From contig JAAYUD010000018.1 of NCBI GenBank assembly GCA_012517855.1, forward strand, positions 1 through 64,000: a stretch of 64,000 bases of DNA, given 5' to 3'. Below, piece after piece: positions 44,444 to 57,158 of the stretch. The notes below the pieces were generated by a model that saw only the letters and a list, made by a program, of their open reading frames with translations, ran no database searches and was not told the DNA's origin. A program made the translations under genes and the position numbers. Source of the stretch: Bacteroidales bacterium (GTDB lineage: Bacteria > Bacteroidota > Bacteroidia > Bacteroidales > Bacteroidaceae). Every line of letters begins with the position of its first letter. The first letter of the stretch is position 1.

Positions 44444-46717
44444 ATGAAACCCATAAAATACAGAATCTATTTCATGGCCATTCTTCTGCTAGGTATAGGA
44501 GAAGCTAAAGCACAAAAGAAGACAATAGATTATGTTGATCCTTTCATCGGGACAACCAATTTTTCGGTTTGTAACCCCGGCGCTGTATGCCCTAACGGAC
44601 TGATGTCTGTTGTCCCTTTCAACGTAATGGGATCAGACCTCAACAAATATGACAAAGACGCTCGCTGGTGGTCGGCACCTTATGAGTATTCCAACAAGTA
44701 TTTTACAGGGTTTGCCCATGTCACTCTGAGTGGAGTAGGCTGCCCCGAGATGGGCACGTTGTTAGTAATGCCAACGATGGGCGATTTAAATGTTGATTAT
44801 CACAGCTACGGTTCGGAATACAAAGCCGAAAAGGCAACACCGGGCTATTACTCCAACCTATTGACTAAATATGGCATTCGATGCGAAGTGACATCAACCT
44901 TACGTACTTCTGCCGAGCGTTATACCTTTCATAAAGGCAAAAGCCATATACTTATTAATCTAGGTGAAGGATTGACTAACGAATCGGGAGCTATGGTACG
45001 GCGTGTGAGCGATACAGAAATAGAAGGATCTAAATTGCTAGGTACTTTTTGTTATAATCCGCAAGCCGTTTTTCCTATTTATTTTGTGATGCGCGTTTCC
45101 AAAAAACCTGTAGAATGTGGGTTTTGGAAAAAACAACCTTTGAAACATGGAGTAGAAGCCGATTGGGATCCAGACGATGGAAACTATAAACTATATAAAC
45201 AATATGGTAAAGAATTGGCTCGCGATGATGTAGGATATTATTTTTCTTACGACTGCTCTGAAGGCGAACAGATTGAAGTACAGATAGGAGTTTCGTTCGT
45301 CTCGACAGAGAATGCCCGGAAGAATTTGGATGCCGAACAACCCGATTTCAATTTCAACAAAGTACTTGCTTCGGCACAATCTCTATGGGAATCTTGTTTG
45401 AATCGCATATCTGTAGAGGGAGGTAGTGAAGCACAAAAAAAGATATTCTATACTGCACTCTATCATACGCAGATTCATCCCAACATATTGCAAGATGTAA
45501 ATGGTGACTATCCTAAGATGGAAAGTTATGAGATAGGCAATACAAAAGGCAACCGTTACACTGTCTTTTCACTGTGGGATACTTATCGCAATCTAAGTCA
45601 ATTGATGACATTGGCCTATCCGGAGAAACAAACGGAAATGGTACGTTCGATGATCGATATGTACAAGGAATGGGGATGGTTGCCCAAATGGGAACTTTTC
45701 GGGAGAGAGACCTTTACAATGGAGGGAGATCCTTCTATTCCAACAATCGTTGATACATGGGTTAAAGGATTGCGTGATTTTGATATTGATACGGCCTACA
45801 AAGCTTTCATAAAGTCTGCCACTACTCCTGGCACCCAGAATAAACAACGTCCGGATATCGATCCGTATCTCAAAAAAGGATATGTTCCATTAGGTGTGTT
45901 CTCCGGCGATCTTTCGGGCGACAACTCTGTCTCTCATGCTTTAGAATATTACGTTGCCGATAATGCCCTTTCTGTAATAGCCGACTCTTTGGGACACAAA
46001 GCCGATGCCAAACGTTTCATGAAGCAATCGATGGGTTATAAGCATTATTATTCCAAAGAATCGGGAACGCTCAGACCTATTAATAAGGATGGTAGTTTCT
46101 ACAAGCCTTTTGATCCGAAAGCGGGAGCTAATTTTTCTAATGCACCGGGTTTTCACGAAGGCAGTGCTTGGAATTATACATTCTATGTGCCATTCGATGT
46201 GCCGGGACTTGCCAAATTGATGGGTGGCAGTAAGTCGTTTATACAAAAATTACAGTATGTATTTGATAACAACCTATATGATCCTTCCAATGAACCGGAT
46301 ATCGCTTATCCGTATTTATTCAGCTACTTCAAAGGTGAGGAATGGAGAACACAATACGAGGTTCAACGCCTAATGAACAAATACTACTCGGACAAGCCCG
46401 ATGGAATACCGGGCAATGATGATGCAGGAACAATGTCTGCATGGGTAGTCTTTTCTATGATGGGACTTTATCCCAATTGCCCGAGTTCACCTTATTATAC
46501 TCTTACGACTCCCGCTTTTGATAAAGTGACTATTCACTTGAATAAAAAATATTATCCTAACGGTGATTTGATCATAAAAGCCAATCGGAAAAAAGCTGGC
46601 GACATCTATATCGACAGAATAACGTTGGATAATAAAAAGTTCTCATCATACAGAATTTCTCACCACAAGCTAATGAATACTCGCATTTTAAACTTTTATT
46701 TAAAAAGCAGCCATTGA
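44444..46717 (+). CDS. GH92 family glycoside hydrolase (alpha-mannosidase)
   Basis: A 757-residue secreted enzyme; GH92 members are calcium-dependent exo-alpha-mannosidases that trim mannose from yeast mannan or host N-glycans. A signal peptide (MKPIKYRIYFMAILLLGIGEAKA) is followed by the N-terminal beta-sandwich and the (alpha/alpha)6 domain. Family blocks: PGAVCPNGLMSVVPF, SLWDTYRNLSQL, WLPKWELFGRETFTMEGDPS and GNDDAGTMSAWVVFSMMGLYP. No SusC/SusD pair or regulator is next to it, so it is not in a visible utilisation locus. It starts 12 bases after the B3/B4 gene. Linkage specificity is unknown. Confidence 0.92.
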   Translation: MKPIKYRIYFMAILLLGIGEAKAQKKTIDYVDPFIGTTNFSVCNPGAVCPNGLMSVVPFNVMGSDLNKYDKDARWWSAPYEYSNKYFTGFAHVTLSGVGCPEMGTLLVMPTMGDLNVDYHSYGSEYKAEKATPGYYSNLLTKYGIRCEVTSTLRTSAERYTFHKGKSHILINLGEGLTNESGAMVRRVSDTEIEGSKLLGTFCYNPQAVFPIYFVMRVSKKPVECGFWKKQPLKHGVEADWDPDDGNYKLYKQYGKELARDDVGYYFSYDCSEGEQIEVQIGVSFVSTENARKNLDAEQPDFNFNKVLASAQSLWESCLNRISVEGGSEAQKKIFYTALYHTQIHPNILQDVNGDYPKMESYEIGNTKGNRYTVFSLWDTYRNLSQLMTLAYPEKQTEMVRSMIDMYKEWGWLPKWELFGRETFTMEGDPSIPTIVDTWVKGLRDFDIDTAYKAFIKSATTPGTQNKQRPDIDPYLKKGYVPLGVFSGDLSGDNSVSHALEYYVADNALSVIADSLGHKADAKRFMKQSMGYKHYYSKESGTLRPINKDGSFYKPFDPKAGANFSNAPGFHEGSAWNYTFYVPFDVPGLAKLMGGSKSFIQKLQYVFDNNLYDPSNEPDIAYPYLFSYFKGEEWRTQYEVQRLMNKYYSDKPDGIPGNDDAGTMSAWVVFSMMGLYPNCPSSPYYTLTTPAFDKVTIHLNKKYYPNGDLIIKANRKKAGDIYIDRITLDNKKFSSYRISHHKLMNTRILNFYLKSSH

Positions 46718-46747
46718 GCATGGCGTATTGAGATATAAAGGTATAGA

Positions 46748-46788
46748 CACAATAAAGCCGGCTTCATAACGAAGTCGGCTTTATTGTG
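46748..46788. terminator. Bidirectional terminator between GH92 and dnaJ
   Basis: Arms CACAATAAAGCCGGCTTC (46748-46765) and GAAGTCGGCTTTATTGTG (46771-46788) pair at 17 of 18 positions with one G-U, loop of 5. It lies 30 bases after the GH92 stop and 39 before the dnaJ stop on the other strand. Confidence 0.85.
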
Positions 46789-46827
46789 TTATATAAGACA
46801 GAAGTTGTCCTTCTCTCAATTTATCAT

Positions 46828-48027
46828 TTAATCGAACCAGCTGCGAAATTTTTGAAAGATTTTTTCTTTCACCGAAGAAGTCGGTTTGAAATTATTGGAT
46901 GTTTCCATTTTTTCCAATGCTTCCTTTTCCTCGCGATTCAAGTTTTCCGGAACATAAATGCTGACATTAACCAACAAATCTCCCGTACCATACCCATTTA
47001 CATCTGGAATACCTTTTCCTCTTAAGCGAAGCACTTTCCCAGGTTGAGTTCCTGGTTCTATCTTCATTTTGGCATGCCCGTCTATAGTCGGAATTTCAAC
47101 GCTACCGCCTATAGCGGCAGTCGGGAAACTGAGCAATAAGTTATATACCACATTGTTCCCGTCGCGAACTAATTCTGCATTGGGTTCTTCATCGATAGCA
47201 ATAATTAAGTCTCCAGAAACGCCGTTATGTTTTCCGGCATTACCTTTGCCGGTCATAGAGAATTGCATCCCCTTGCCAACGCCGGCAGGAATCTTTACCG
47301 TCACTACTTCTTCACCATATACAATACCATCGCCACCACATGCTTTACACTTGTTCTTTATGATTTTGCCTTCACCACCACATTGTGGACAATTTGTCCG
47401 AGTCTGCATTGTTCCTAAAATAGTCTGCTGATTTCGGATGACCGTACCTGTGCCATGACAAGTAGGACATGTTTCTGTTCCCCCCGAACCTTCGGCACCA
47501 CTGCCGTTACAATGAGAACAAGGTACATATTTCTTTAATTTAAACTTCTTCTCAACACCTTTCGATACTTCCTGCAAGTTTAGTTTTACTTTCACACGAA
47601 GATCTGAGCCGCGAAACATTCGTTGCTGCGACGAACTGCTGCGTCCACCGCCGCCGAATCCTCCAAAGCCCCCAAAGCTACTACCAAAACCACCTTCGTG
47701 TCCGCCGAAAATATCACCGAACATTGAAAAGATATCATCCATAGACATACTGCCGCCACTGAATCCTCCGCCGAACGGTCCTCCATTGCCAGCTGCTCCG
47801 CCTACTCCGGCAAAGCCGAACTGATCATATTGAGCACGCTTCTGTGGATCGCTTAGTACCTCATAAGCTTCGGCTGCCTCTTTAAAATTTGCTTCGGCAA
47901 CTTTATCGCCAGGATTGCGGTCGGGATGATACTGAATAGCTTTTTTACGGTATGCTTTCTTTATCTCATCTGGTGTGGCAGTCTTGCTAACCTCCAGCAC
48001 TTCATAATAATCTCTTTTTTCAGCCAT
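46828..48027 (-). CDS. dnaJ: Chaperone DnaJ
   Basis: The co-chaperone that delivers clients to DnaK and triggers its ATPase. The J domain holds YHPDRNPGD (HPD at residues 33-35), then comes a glycine/phenylalanine region (about 75-130), four zinc motifs ([32 protein letters not shown]) and the C-terminal substrate domain. Length 399. grpE lies 7 bases upstream on the same strand; dnaK is not in the window. Confidence 0.97.
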   Translation of the reverse strand: MAEKRDYYEVLEVSKTATPDEIKKAYRKKAIQYHPDRNPGDKVAEANFKEAAEAYEVLSDPQKRAQYDQFGFAGVGGAAGNGGPFGGGFSGGSMSMDDIFSMFGDIFGGHEGGFGSSFGGFGGFGGGGRSSSSQQRMFRGSDLRVKVKLNLQEVSKGVEKKFKLKKYVPCSHCNGSGAEGSGGTETCPTCHGTGTVIRNQQTILGTMQTRTNCPQCGGEGKIIKNKCKACGGDGIVYGEEVVTVKIPAGVGKGMQFSMTGKGNAGKHNGVSGDLIIAIDEEPNAELVRDGNNVVYNLLLSFPTAAIGGSVEIPTIDGHAKMKIEPGTQPGKVLRLRGKGIPDVNGYGTGDLLVNVSIYVPENLNREEKEALEKMETSNNFKPTSSVKEKIFQKFRSWFD

Positions 48028-48034
48028 AATAATA

Positions 48035-48766
48035 TTATTGTCCTATCACCACCTTTGCATGGCGAATTACTTTCTCATTTAGTGTATACCCTTTCTGCGT
48101 GCAATCGATAATCTTACCTTTTTGATTTTCGTCCTGAACAGGAACAAGAGCTATAGCCTCATGATAATCGGTATCAAGAACCTTGTCGGATGTCTCTATT
48201 TCTTTCACCCCAAAAGAGGCTAATATCTGAATAAACTTATTATATATCAATTCGATACCTTCACTTATCGCTTTTACATCCTCTGTATTCTGCATATTGG
48301 ACAAAGCCCGTTCCAAATCGTCAAGTACAGGCAAAATACTGTTTATGCATTTTTCAGAGCCATTCAGTATAAGTTCTGTTTTTTCTTTCATCGTACGGCG
48401 GCGATAGTTATCAAATTCAGCAGCCAAACGCAAATACCTATCCTTGTCTTCATCCAATTCTTTCTGCACCGATTCAAGTTGTTTTGCCAGTTCCTCTTCT
48501 TTAGTCAAAGGCTCCTTTTCGTCGGGAACATTATCCTCTTCTACGCTGTCTTCTTTCTTCTTTTCCGATAATTTATCTTCAGAGTGAAGACATTCGGCTT
48601 TTTCAGAAGTCTTTTTGTCTGCTTTCGAAGCATTCTGTTGCTGTGAATTATCCGGAACAGTATCCTGTTGCACAGTTTGTTTTGCTTCTGTGCATTTTTC
48701 ATCACTCAAAGTGGTCGTCCTTTTTTCTTTTGAATCCATATTTCTAAATATATTTTTTATTTTCAT
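48035..48766 (-). CDS. grpE: Nucleotide exchange factor GrpE
   Basis: GrpE releases ADP from DnaK. The core coiled coil and beta domain are at about 85-243 ([68 protein letters not shown]). The first 80 residues are low-complexity, charged and longer than in E. coli. The start could be 48766 or the ATG nine codons later (48739, MDSKEK). On the minus strand TATTTTTG (48842-48835) is a -7 box. Confidence 0.94.
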   Translation of the reverse strand: MKIKNIFRNMDSKEKRTTTLSDEKCTEAKQTVQQDTVPDNSQQQNASKADKKTSEKAECLHSEDKLSEKKKEDSVEEDNVPDEKEPLTKEEELAKQLESVQKELDEDKDRYLRLAAEFDNYRRRTMKEKTELILNGSEKCINSILPVLDDLERALSNMQNTEDVKAISEGIELIYNKFIQILASFGVKEIETSDKVLDTDYHEAIALVPVQDENQKGKIIDCTQKGYTLNEKVIRHAKVVIGQ

Positions 48767-50702
<1,936 letters not shown>

Positions 50703-50710
50703 AGGATCAT

Positions 50711-50764
50711 AATAAAAAGAATGAGGCTAATGGAATTAAATCTATTAGCCTCATTCTTTTTATT
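50711..50764. terminator. Bidirectional terminator between ABC-F gene and trmD
   Basis: Perfect 21-bp arms AATAAAAAGAATGAGGCTAAT (50711-50731) and its complement (50744-50764) with a 12-nt loop and A/T ends on both sides. It ends 6 bases before the trmD stop. Confidence 0.9.
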
Positions 50765-50770
50765 ACTTTA

Positions 50771-51448
50771 TTAGTCTTTCAACAAGTCAGGTCTAAGTTT
50801 CTTTGTTCGTTCTATAGACTGTTGCAATTCCCATTCTTTTATTTTGGCTTCATGACCGGAGAGTAATATATCAGGCACTTTCCAGCCTTTATAATCTGCC
50901 GGACGAGTGTAAACGGGCGCTGCCAATAAGTTATCTTGAAAAGAATCCGACAGTGCTGATTGATCGTCCGATATAACACCCGGAATAATCCGAACCACGG
51001 CATCGGCTATTGCAGCAGCGGCAATTTCACCACCGGTCAACACATAGTCACCGATACTAATCTCTTTCGTTATCAAATGTTCTCTAATTCGATAATCAAT
51101 CCCCTTAAAATGCCCGCAAAGAATAATAAGGTTCTGCGCAAGCGATAGCGTATTGGCCATGGGCTGATTGAATTGTTCTCCATCAGGCGTTGTGAAAATC
51201 ACTTCATCATATTCACGTTCGGCCTGCAAAGCCTTAATACAACGTTCTATCGGCTCTATCTTCATGACCATTCCTGCAAATCCGCCAAAAGGATAATCAT
51301 CTACACGGCGGTATTTGTCGTCCGTATAGTCTCGAAGATTGTGAATTTTAATCTCAACAAGCCCTTTTGTTTGAGCCCGTTTCATGATAGAACAATTGAA
51401 AAATCCTTCCAGCATCTCGGGCAAAACGGTAATAATATCAATCCGCAT
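50771..51448 (-). CDS. trmD: tRNA (guanine-N1)-methyltransferase
   Basis: Methylates G37 next to the anticodon and prevents frameshifting. The start is the ATG at 51448 ([17 protein letters not shown]); the track start adds six residues. The SPOUT knot is visible in [30 protein letters not shown] and [16 protein letters not shown], the last part holding the SAM site. Length 225. Minus-strand TACTTTTG (51471-51464) is a likely -7 box. Confidence 0.95.
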   Translation of the reverse strand: MRIDIITVLPEMLEGFFNCSIMKRAQTKGLVEIKIHNLRDYTDDKYRRVDDYPFGGFAGMVMKIEPIERCIKALQAEREYDEVIFTTPDGEQFNQPMANTLSLAQNLIILCGHFKGIDYRIREHLITKEISIGDYVLTGGEIAAAAIADAVVRIIPGVISDDQSALSDSFQDNLLAAPVYTRPADYKGWKVPDILLSGHEAKIKEWELQQSIERTKKLRPDLLKD

Positions 51449-51490
51449 AGTGTTTATTTTCCGCAAAAGTACAAAATTAATAGCTTCAAA

Positions 51491-51614
51491 ATGCCATAAG
51501 AACCTAAAAATGTTTTCGTCCTTATGTTTTCAAATTTACATAAGGACGAAAATAAATTTTCTTCCATATGAAACTTGCGACTCACGCCCGTGAGTCGCAA
51601 GCCACGTCCTTATG
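51491..51614. repeat. Two strong hairpins related to repeat family A
   Basis: In the divergent trmD/ligA gap. The first has perfect 15-bp arms TTTTCGTCCTTATGT (51513-51527) and ACATAAGGACGAAAA (51538-51552). The second is CTTGCGACTCACG-CC-CGTGAGTCGCAAG (51574-51601), perfect 13-bp arms with a 2-nt loop. Just before the first stands CCATAAGAACCTAAAAATG, similar to the left box of family A, and ACGTCCTTATG follows the second. It seems a shuffled member of the same family. The remaining 180 bases to ligA hold only a TAAATTTG box (51763-51770). Confidence 0.75.
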
Positions 51615-51797
51615 TCATCGGGAGAACATACAGAACTTATTGCAACTGCTATATGCCTGGGTCTACCTTACGTTTATAATCGCCAGTTATAGATATGAAA
51701 TAACAAGATCGATAATCACGAAAGATATTCTAAAAGAACATGGAAATAGTGCAATAATTTAGTAAATTTGTAGGCAGATATCAATACTCCTAGAAAC

Positions 51798-53807
51798 ATG
51801 GATTTACTTATAAAAGACAAAATAGACCAGCTTCGTACAGCACTGCATCAACATAATTATAATTATTATGTTCTCAATGCTCCGACCATATCTGATAAAG
51901 ATTTTGATGATATGATGCATGAGCTTCAGGATTTGGAGGAGCAGTATCCGGAATACGTTGATGAGACATCTCCGACGATGAGAGTAGGAAGCGACTTAAG
52001 TTCTGAATTCAAGCAGGTGAAACATAAATATCCAATGCTTTCATTGGCAAACACTTACTCCGAAGACGATGTCTCCGAATTTTATGAACGCGTAAAAGGA
52101 TTGCTTGGTGGAGAAAATTTTGAAATCTGTTGCGAACTGAAATTCGACGGAACGTCTATTTCTTTAACTTACGAACAGGGCCGATTAGTTCAGGCCGTAA
52201 CAAGAGGTGACGGCGAACAGGGCGACGATGTCACGAATAACGTAAAGACCATTCATGCCATACCTCTGAAATTGACCGGTACCGGTTACCCCGATTCTTT
52301 TGAAATGCGTGGTGAAGTATTGATGCCTTGGACTGTGTTCGAGCAACTCAATAAAGAACGTGAAGAGCGTGAAGAACCACTGTTTGCCAATCCACGTAAT
52401 GCAGCTTCGGGAACACTCAAATCACAAAATTCTCAATTGGTAGCTTCCCGAAAGCTAGACTCTTACTTGTATTATGTATTGGGTGAAAATCTTCCACACG
52501 ATGGTCATTACGAAAATTTGCAAGAAGCGGCAAGGTGGGGATTCAAAATATCCAAAAACATGAAGAAGTGCCGCACGCTTCAAGAGATATTCGATTATAT
52601 CAACTACTGGGATATAGAACGCAAAAATCTTCCGGTTGCAACAGACGGCATTGTACTCAAAGTAAACAGCCGTCGCCAACAACTCAATCTTGCCAATACC
52701 GCTAAATCTCCCCGATGGGCAATAGCCTACAAATTTCAGGCAGAAAGAGCGCTCACTCGATTGAACAAAGTAACATATCAAGTAGGAAGAACAGGAGCCA
52801 TCACTCCGGTAGCCAACTTGGACCCCGTACAACTCTCGGGAACAGTTGTCAAACGAGCTTCTCTTCACAATGCTGACATCATCGAAGGACTCGATCTTCA
52901 TATCGGAGATATGGTCTATGTAGAAAAAGGGGGCGAAATAATCCCTAAAATCACGGGAGTAGATAAAAATAGCAGAACGCCTGAATTAGGAGAAAAAGTA
53001 TCTTTCATCACCCAATGTCCCGAGTGTGGTACAGAATTGGTGAGATACGAAGGCGAAGCGGCCCACTATTGTCCCAACCAGACAGCTTGTCCTCCACAAA
53101 TAAAGGGGATGATAGAACATTTCATCAGCCGCAAGGCGATGAATATTGACGGATTGGGACCCGAAACTGTTGATTTGTTCTATCGTCTTGGCTTAATTCA
53201 TGATCCGGCTGATTTGTACGATTTGAAAGCTGTCCAAATAAAAGGTCTTGATAGAATGGGAAGCAAATCGGCAGTAAATATTGTAGAAGGAATAGCAAAA
53301 AGTAGAGAAATTCCGTTCGATAGGGTCATCTTTGCATTAGGCATACGCTTCGTAGGCACAACAACGGCAAAGATTCTGGGCAAATCGTTTGCCAATATAG
53401 ACCAACTGGCCGGTGCTTCAAAAGAGCAACTTATGAGTGTGGAAGAAGTAGGAGAGAAGATAGCTCAAAGTATCATCGACTACTTTGCCGACGAAAAGAA
53501 CATTCGCCTTGTAAGCCGCCTTCGTTTGGCCGGCTTGCAATTTAGCCGTAGCGAGAGCGATACAGCGCAACAAACAGATAAACTAAAAGATCAGGTGATT
53601 GTTATAAGCGGCGTTTTCAAATACCATTCCCGCGACGAATATAAAGAGCTTATAGAGAAAAATGGCGGAAAGAATACGGGAAGTATATCGGCAAAGACCT
53701 CTTTTATTTTAGCCGGCGAGAATATGGGACCGGCAAAGTATGAAAAAGCAAAAAAATTAGGAATAGAGATTAAAAGTGAAGATGATTTCCTTGAACTAAT
53801 TTCATAA
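51798..53807 (+). CDS. ligA: NAD-dependent DNA ligase
   Basis: Seals nicks in DNA using NAD+. The adenylated lysine is Lys115 in CELKFDGTS. The order is Ia domain, nucleotidyltransferase (about 70-320), OB fold ([22 protein letters not shown]), zinc finger (CPECG...CPNQTACP), helix-hairpin-helix repeats and BRCT (from about 595). Length 669 is standard. A TAAATTTG box (51763-51770) is 27 bases before the ATG. dapA follows after 46 bases with its own TATTTTTG box. Confidence 0.97.
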   Translation: MDLLIKDKIDQLRTALHQHNYNYYVLNAPTISDKDFDDMMHELQDLEEQYPEYVDETSPTMRVGSDLSSEFKQVKHKYPMLSLANTYSEDDVSEFYERVKGLLGGENFEICCELKFDGTSISLTYEQGRLVQAVTRGDGEQGDDVTNNVKTIHAIPLKLTGTGYPDSFEMRGEVLMPWTVFEQLNKEREEREEPLFANPRNAASGTLKSQNSQLVASRKLDSYLYYVLGENLPHDGHYENLQEAARWGFKISKNMKKCRTLQEIFDYINYWDIERKNLPVATDGIVLKVNSRRQQLNLANTAKSPRWAIAYKFQAERALTRLNKVTYQVGRTGAITPVANLDPVQLSGTVVKRASLHNADIIEGLDLHIGDMVYVEKGGEIIPKITGVDKNSRTPELGEKVSFITQCPECGTELVRYEGEAAHYCPNQTACPPQIKGMIEHFISRKAMNIDGLGPETVDLFYRLGLIHDPADLYDLKAVQIKGLDRMGSKSAVNIVEGIAKSREIPFDRVIFALGIRFVGTTTAKILGKSFANIDQLAGASKEQLMSVEEVGEKIAQSIIDYFADEKNIRLVSRLRLAGLQFSRSESDTAQQTDKLKDQVIVISGVFKYHSRDEYKELIEKNGGKNTGSISAKTSFILAGENMGPAKYEKAKKLGIEIKSEDDFLELIS

Positions 53808-53853
53808 CATCAGAATTTTTCGTATTTTTGCGACACAAAGAAATAATATCATT

Positions 53854-54747
53854 ATGATACAAACAAGACTTAGGGGACTCGGAGTCGCTTTGATTACTCC
53901 ATTCAAAGAAGACGAAAGCGTAGACTATGATGCGCTTAGGCGTTTAGTCGATTATTTGCTGCAAAACAGCACAGACTTTCTTTGTATTTTGGCTACTACA
54001 GCAGAGACTCCTACCCTCAGCGAAGACGAAAAACATCAGATAAAAGATTTAGTAATTGAAAGAGTTGACGGGCGTATTCCTATCGTAATGGGTGTAAGCA
54101 GCAATTGTACTCGTAGTGTGATTCATACACTCGAAACAGAGGATTTTACGGGTATTGATGCCATTCTTTCGGTCGTTCCCTATTATAATAAACCGTCTCA
54201 AGAAGGAATTTATCAACATTATAAGGCAATTGCCACTTCAACCGATATGCCTATCGTGCTCTATAACGTGCCGGGGCGTACAGGTGTAAATATGAAAGCC
54301 GAAACGACACTTCGTATCGCCAACGACTTTCCAAATGTTATTGCGGTGAAAGAAGCTTCGGGCGACATCACTCAGATGGACGATATTATCAAAAACAAAC
54401 CCAATACATTCCAAGTTATATCTGGTGACGACGGCATCACTTATCCGTTGCTCACGTTGGGGGCAGTAGGTGTTATTTCCGTCATAGGAAACGCATTCCC
54501 ACGAGAATTCAGCCGGATGATACGCTTGGCGATGCAAGGTGATTATGCCAATGCATTGACCATTCATCATAAGTTTGCCGAACTCTTCAAATTGTTGTTT
54601 GTCGACGGCAATCCTGCAGGTGTAAAATCGATGTTGAATGCAATGGGAATGATAGAAAACAAACTTCGTTTACCACTCGTTCCAACCCGTATCACTACTT
54701 ACGATGCGATTAGAAAAGTGCTAAATGATTTGAATATTAAATGTTAG
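53854..54747 (+). CDS. dapA: 4-hydroxy-tetrahydrodipicolinate synthase
   Basis: First committed step of lysine and diaminopimelate synthesis: condenses pyruvate with aspartate semialdehyde. The Schiff-base lysine is Lys166 (AVKEASGD), with Tyr137 (LYNVPGRTG) and the ATTAET motif (usual GTTGE) near residue 45. Length 297. Promoter box TATTTTTG at 53823-53830. Other diaminopimelate genes (dapF, dapL) lie 5 kb downstream. Confidence 0.95.
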   Translation: MIQTRLRGLGVALITPFKEDESVDYDALRRLVDYLLQNSTDFLCILATTAETPTLSEDEKHQIKDLVIERVDGRIPIVMGVSSNCTRSVIHTLETEDFTGIDAILSVVPYYNKPSQEGIYQHYKAIATSTDMPIVLYNVPGRTGVNMKAETTLRIANDFPNVIAVKEASGDITQMDDIIKNKPNTFQVISGDDGITYPLLTLGAVGVISVIGNAFPREFSRMIRLAMQGDYANALTIHHKFAELFKLLFVDGNPAGVKSMLNAMGMIENKLRLPLVPTRITTYDAIRKVLNDLNIKC

Positions 54748-54786
54748 AATAGTTGAAAAGGTAAAAAGAGAATACAGTGATTTTTT

Positions 54787-54825
54787 TAGGCGGATATTAA
54801 TCATCAACTGATTATTATCCGCCTA
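54787..54825 (+). terminator. Terminator after dapA
   Basis: Arms TAGGCGGATATTAATCA (54787-54803) and TGATTATTATCCGCCTA (54809-54825) match at 16 of 17 positions, loop of 5, followed by CTTTTTT. Its A/T-rich flanks may also serve the convergent antiporter gene. Confidence 0.85.
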
Positions 54826-54860
54826 CTTTTTTATACTATTAGGATATATAATAAGCCATT

Positions 54861-57116
54861 CTACTTTTCGGACTGGATAAGTCGATATACATCGTCGTGT
54901 TCTCCTACGACCCATACCGTATCGTCTTTTTGCAATGTTTCATTGGAATTGACTAAAACGATAGATTCGCCCTTACGGTCCAAGCCGGCAATGAGGCAAC
55001 GATATTTATCTCTGATGCCGGACTCTCTGATGCTTTTGCCTGCAAATACAGATTTCGCATCTATCACAAATTGCCTTAATATCATTTCGCCTTTAGATAA
55101 CATCGATTCGTCAAAGACACAAACTCTATTGTTTATATCTTCTTCGAGACGTTTTAACTCCTCATCGGTACCTATTATCTGCATACGGTCGTTAGGAAAG
55201 AGCCGTTCGCTGCCACCGGGGATATTGATGCGGCAATTGCCTCGAATGATAGAAACAATATATACACCATATTTTTTGCTGATACATAGTTCTTGCAATG
55301 TCTTTCCGGCCCAAAGCGACTCATTGGGCAACACGAAATGTGTGAGGTGAAGATCACGCGTCAATAAATTTTCAGCATAAGCGGGCTTTTTCCGTCCCAA
55401 GTATTCATCTCTAATATCACGCCTACTGAAATTGCGCACGAAGATCCTCTCTATAAGAATAGAACGTCGTTTTAATGGCCGTGAAAGTGACATGATTATC
55501 AGGGCAACAAGAGCAATGCCTATTGAAAGTCCTATTCGCGCTCTAAAATAGTGAGAAATAATATAAACCACAAATAGCGCGGCCAGCATAATGCGGAAAA
55601 AGATAGTCGACACCAACAATCCGTGATTGTAACTATTATCATTCCATAACGACATGAATTCTACCGAATGATTTTTTTTCATCATAATTGCTCTCAAAAA
55701 AGGCGAAATGAGAATAACAGTAAACGACACAGACAGCAGCCGTCCCCAAAAGCCGGGAATATAATGCAGAAGGAATGGATTGATAAAATGAACTGAAATG
55801 AGAATGATAGCTACCGTAACGATAGAATAGATAATGATGATGCGCAATAGCGCAGTAATCAGTTTGCGCCACATACTCTCTTTGTTTACAGGAGCAAATC
55901 CCGACGAATACCCCACCAGAAAGCGATTCCATGAATCGGGTATTTTATTGTCCACCCAACTGGATACCGACTCTGATGCTTTTATCATATATGGAGTTAT
56001 AAATGTCGTTATCACCGAAACAGCTACGACAATAGGATATAGAAAACCGTCCATTACCTTAAGCGAGATACCCAAAGAGGCAATAATAAAGGCAAATTCT
56101 CCTATTTGACATAGACTAAAGCCACATCGTATGGAAGTTTTAAGTGGCTGTCCCGAAAGAAGTACACCGAATGTACCAAACAATGTTTGTCCAAGAACGA
56201 CTGCCACGGTGATTGCCAATATAGGAGCAGCATACTGCACGATCATTGCAGGATCGACAATCATACCGACCGAAACGAAAAAGATAGTACCAAAAAGATT
56301 TTTCACCGGTTCGACCAGCTTTTCTATCTTCTCTGCTTCAATTGTTTCAGAAAGGATAGAACCCATTATAAACGCACCCAAAGCAGCAGAAAAGCCTGCT
56401 TGAGAAGCGATGACGACCATCGAAAGGCAGAGAGCCAATGATAGGATAAGCAATGTTTCATCATTCATCAGCTTATGGCAGTATTTTAAGATAGAAGGAA
56501 TCATAAAGATACCTATCACAAACCAAAGAATCAGGAAAAAAGCTAGTTTGAAAATACTCATAAGCAGACTCTTCCCCTCGAAATTATTACTTACTGCCAC
56601 GGTAGACAGCATCACCATCAACACAACAGCTAGAATATCTTCGAGAATGAGAATGCTCAATACTAAACCTGCAAAATATTTGTTGCGCAATTTCAAATCG
56701 TCGAATGCTTTATATATAATGGTAGTAGACGACATTGCTATCATTCCTCCCAGAAATAAGCAATCCATCTTAGACCACCCGAAACACAAACCTACGCCGA
56801 CTCCTAACAATATCATACAGAAGATAATCGTACACGCAGCAACAATAGCCGTTCCACCAACTTTCATGATCTTTTTGGGACTGAATTCCAATCCCAACGC
56901 AAAGAGTAAAAATATGACACCTATATCCGCCCACGTCTTTATTCCTTCTACATTCAGTACATTGGCCGTATAGAGCATGTGTGGACCAGTAAGAAATCCA
57001 GCGACTATATAACCCAATACCAACGGCTGTTTCAACTTTTTGAAAACAAGTGTCATGAGTGCAGCCACTACAAGTATCAGAGCTAAATCGGTAATTAAAG
57101 AAGGGATTTCAGACAT
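54861..57116 (-). CDS. CPA2-family cation:proton antiporter with two TrkA-C domains
   Basis: A 751-residue membrane transporter. The first 390 residues form about 12 transmembrane helices of the Na+/H+ exchanger fold (KefB-like; FLLFALGLEFSPKKI and GFSAALGAFIMGSILSET). Two or three further helices follow, then two cytoplasmic TrkA-C/RCK-C domains (about 600-670 and 680-750; IIGTDEELKRLEED and WVVGEHDDVYRLI). There is no NAD-binding TrkA-N domain, unlike KefB/KefC. Probable role: K+ or Na+ efflux for pH or ion balance, sensed through a ligand on the RCK-C domains. A Crp/Fnr regulator gene lies 42 bases upstream. Confidence 0.88.
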   Translation of the reverse strand: MSEIPSLITDLALILVVAALMTLVFKKLKQPLVLGYIVAGFLTGPHMLYTANVLNVEGIKTWADIGVIFLLFALGLEFSPKKIMKVGGTAIVAACTIIFCMILLGVGVGLCFGWSKMDCLFLGGMIAMSSTTIIYKAFDDLKLRNKYFAGLVLSILILEDILAVVLMVMLSTVAVSNNFEGKSLLMSIFKLAFFLILWFVIGIFMIPSILKYCHKLMNDETLLILSLALCLSMVVIASQAGFSAALGAFIMGSILSETIEAEKIEKLVEPVKNLFGTIFFVSVGMIVDPAMIVQYAAPILAITVAVVLGQTLFGTFGVLLSGQPLKTSIRCGFSLCQIGEFAFIIASLGISLKVMDGFLYPIVVAVSVITTFITPYMIKASESVSSWVDNKIPDSWNRFLVGYSSGFAPVNKESMWRKLITALLRIIIIYSIVTVAIILISVHFINPFLLHYIPGFWGRLLSVSFTVILISPFLRAIMMKKNHSVEFMSLWNDNSYNHGLLVSTIFFRIMLAALFVVYIISHYFRARIGLSIGIALVALIIMSLSRPLKRRSILIERIFVRNFSRRDIRDEYLGRKKPAYAENLLTRDLHLTHFVLPNESLWAGKTLQELCISKKYGVYIVSIIRGNCRINIPGGSERLFPNDRMQIIGTDEELKRLEEDINNRVCVFDESMLSKGEMILRQFVIDAKSVFAGKSIRESGIRDKYRCLIAGLDRKGESIVLVNSNETLQKDDTVWVVGEHDDVYRLIQSEK

Positions 57117-57158
57117 ATTCTACAATTATATATAAGGATGTTATCATTTTTAATCAAT

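Noticed and set aside
43763-46717. Polysaccharide utilisation locus around the GH92 enzyme
   Set aside because: No SusC/SusD pair, hybrid two-component regulator or second glycosidase is present; the neighbours are housekeeping genes.
56410-56973. 187-codon plus-strand ORF inside the antiporter gene
   Set aside because: It mirrors transmembrane codons of the real gene and has no recognisable domain or start context.
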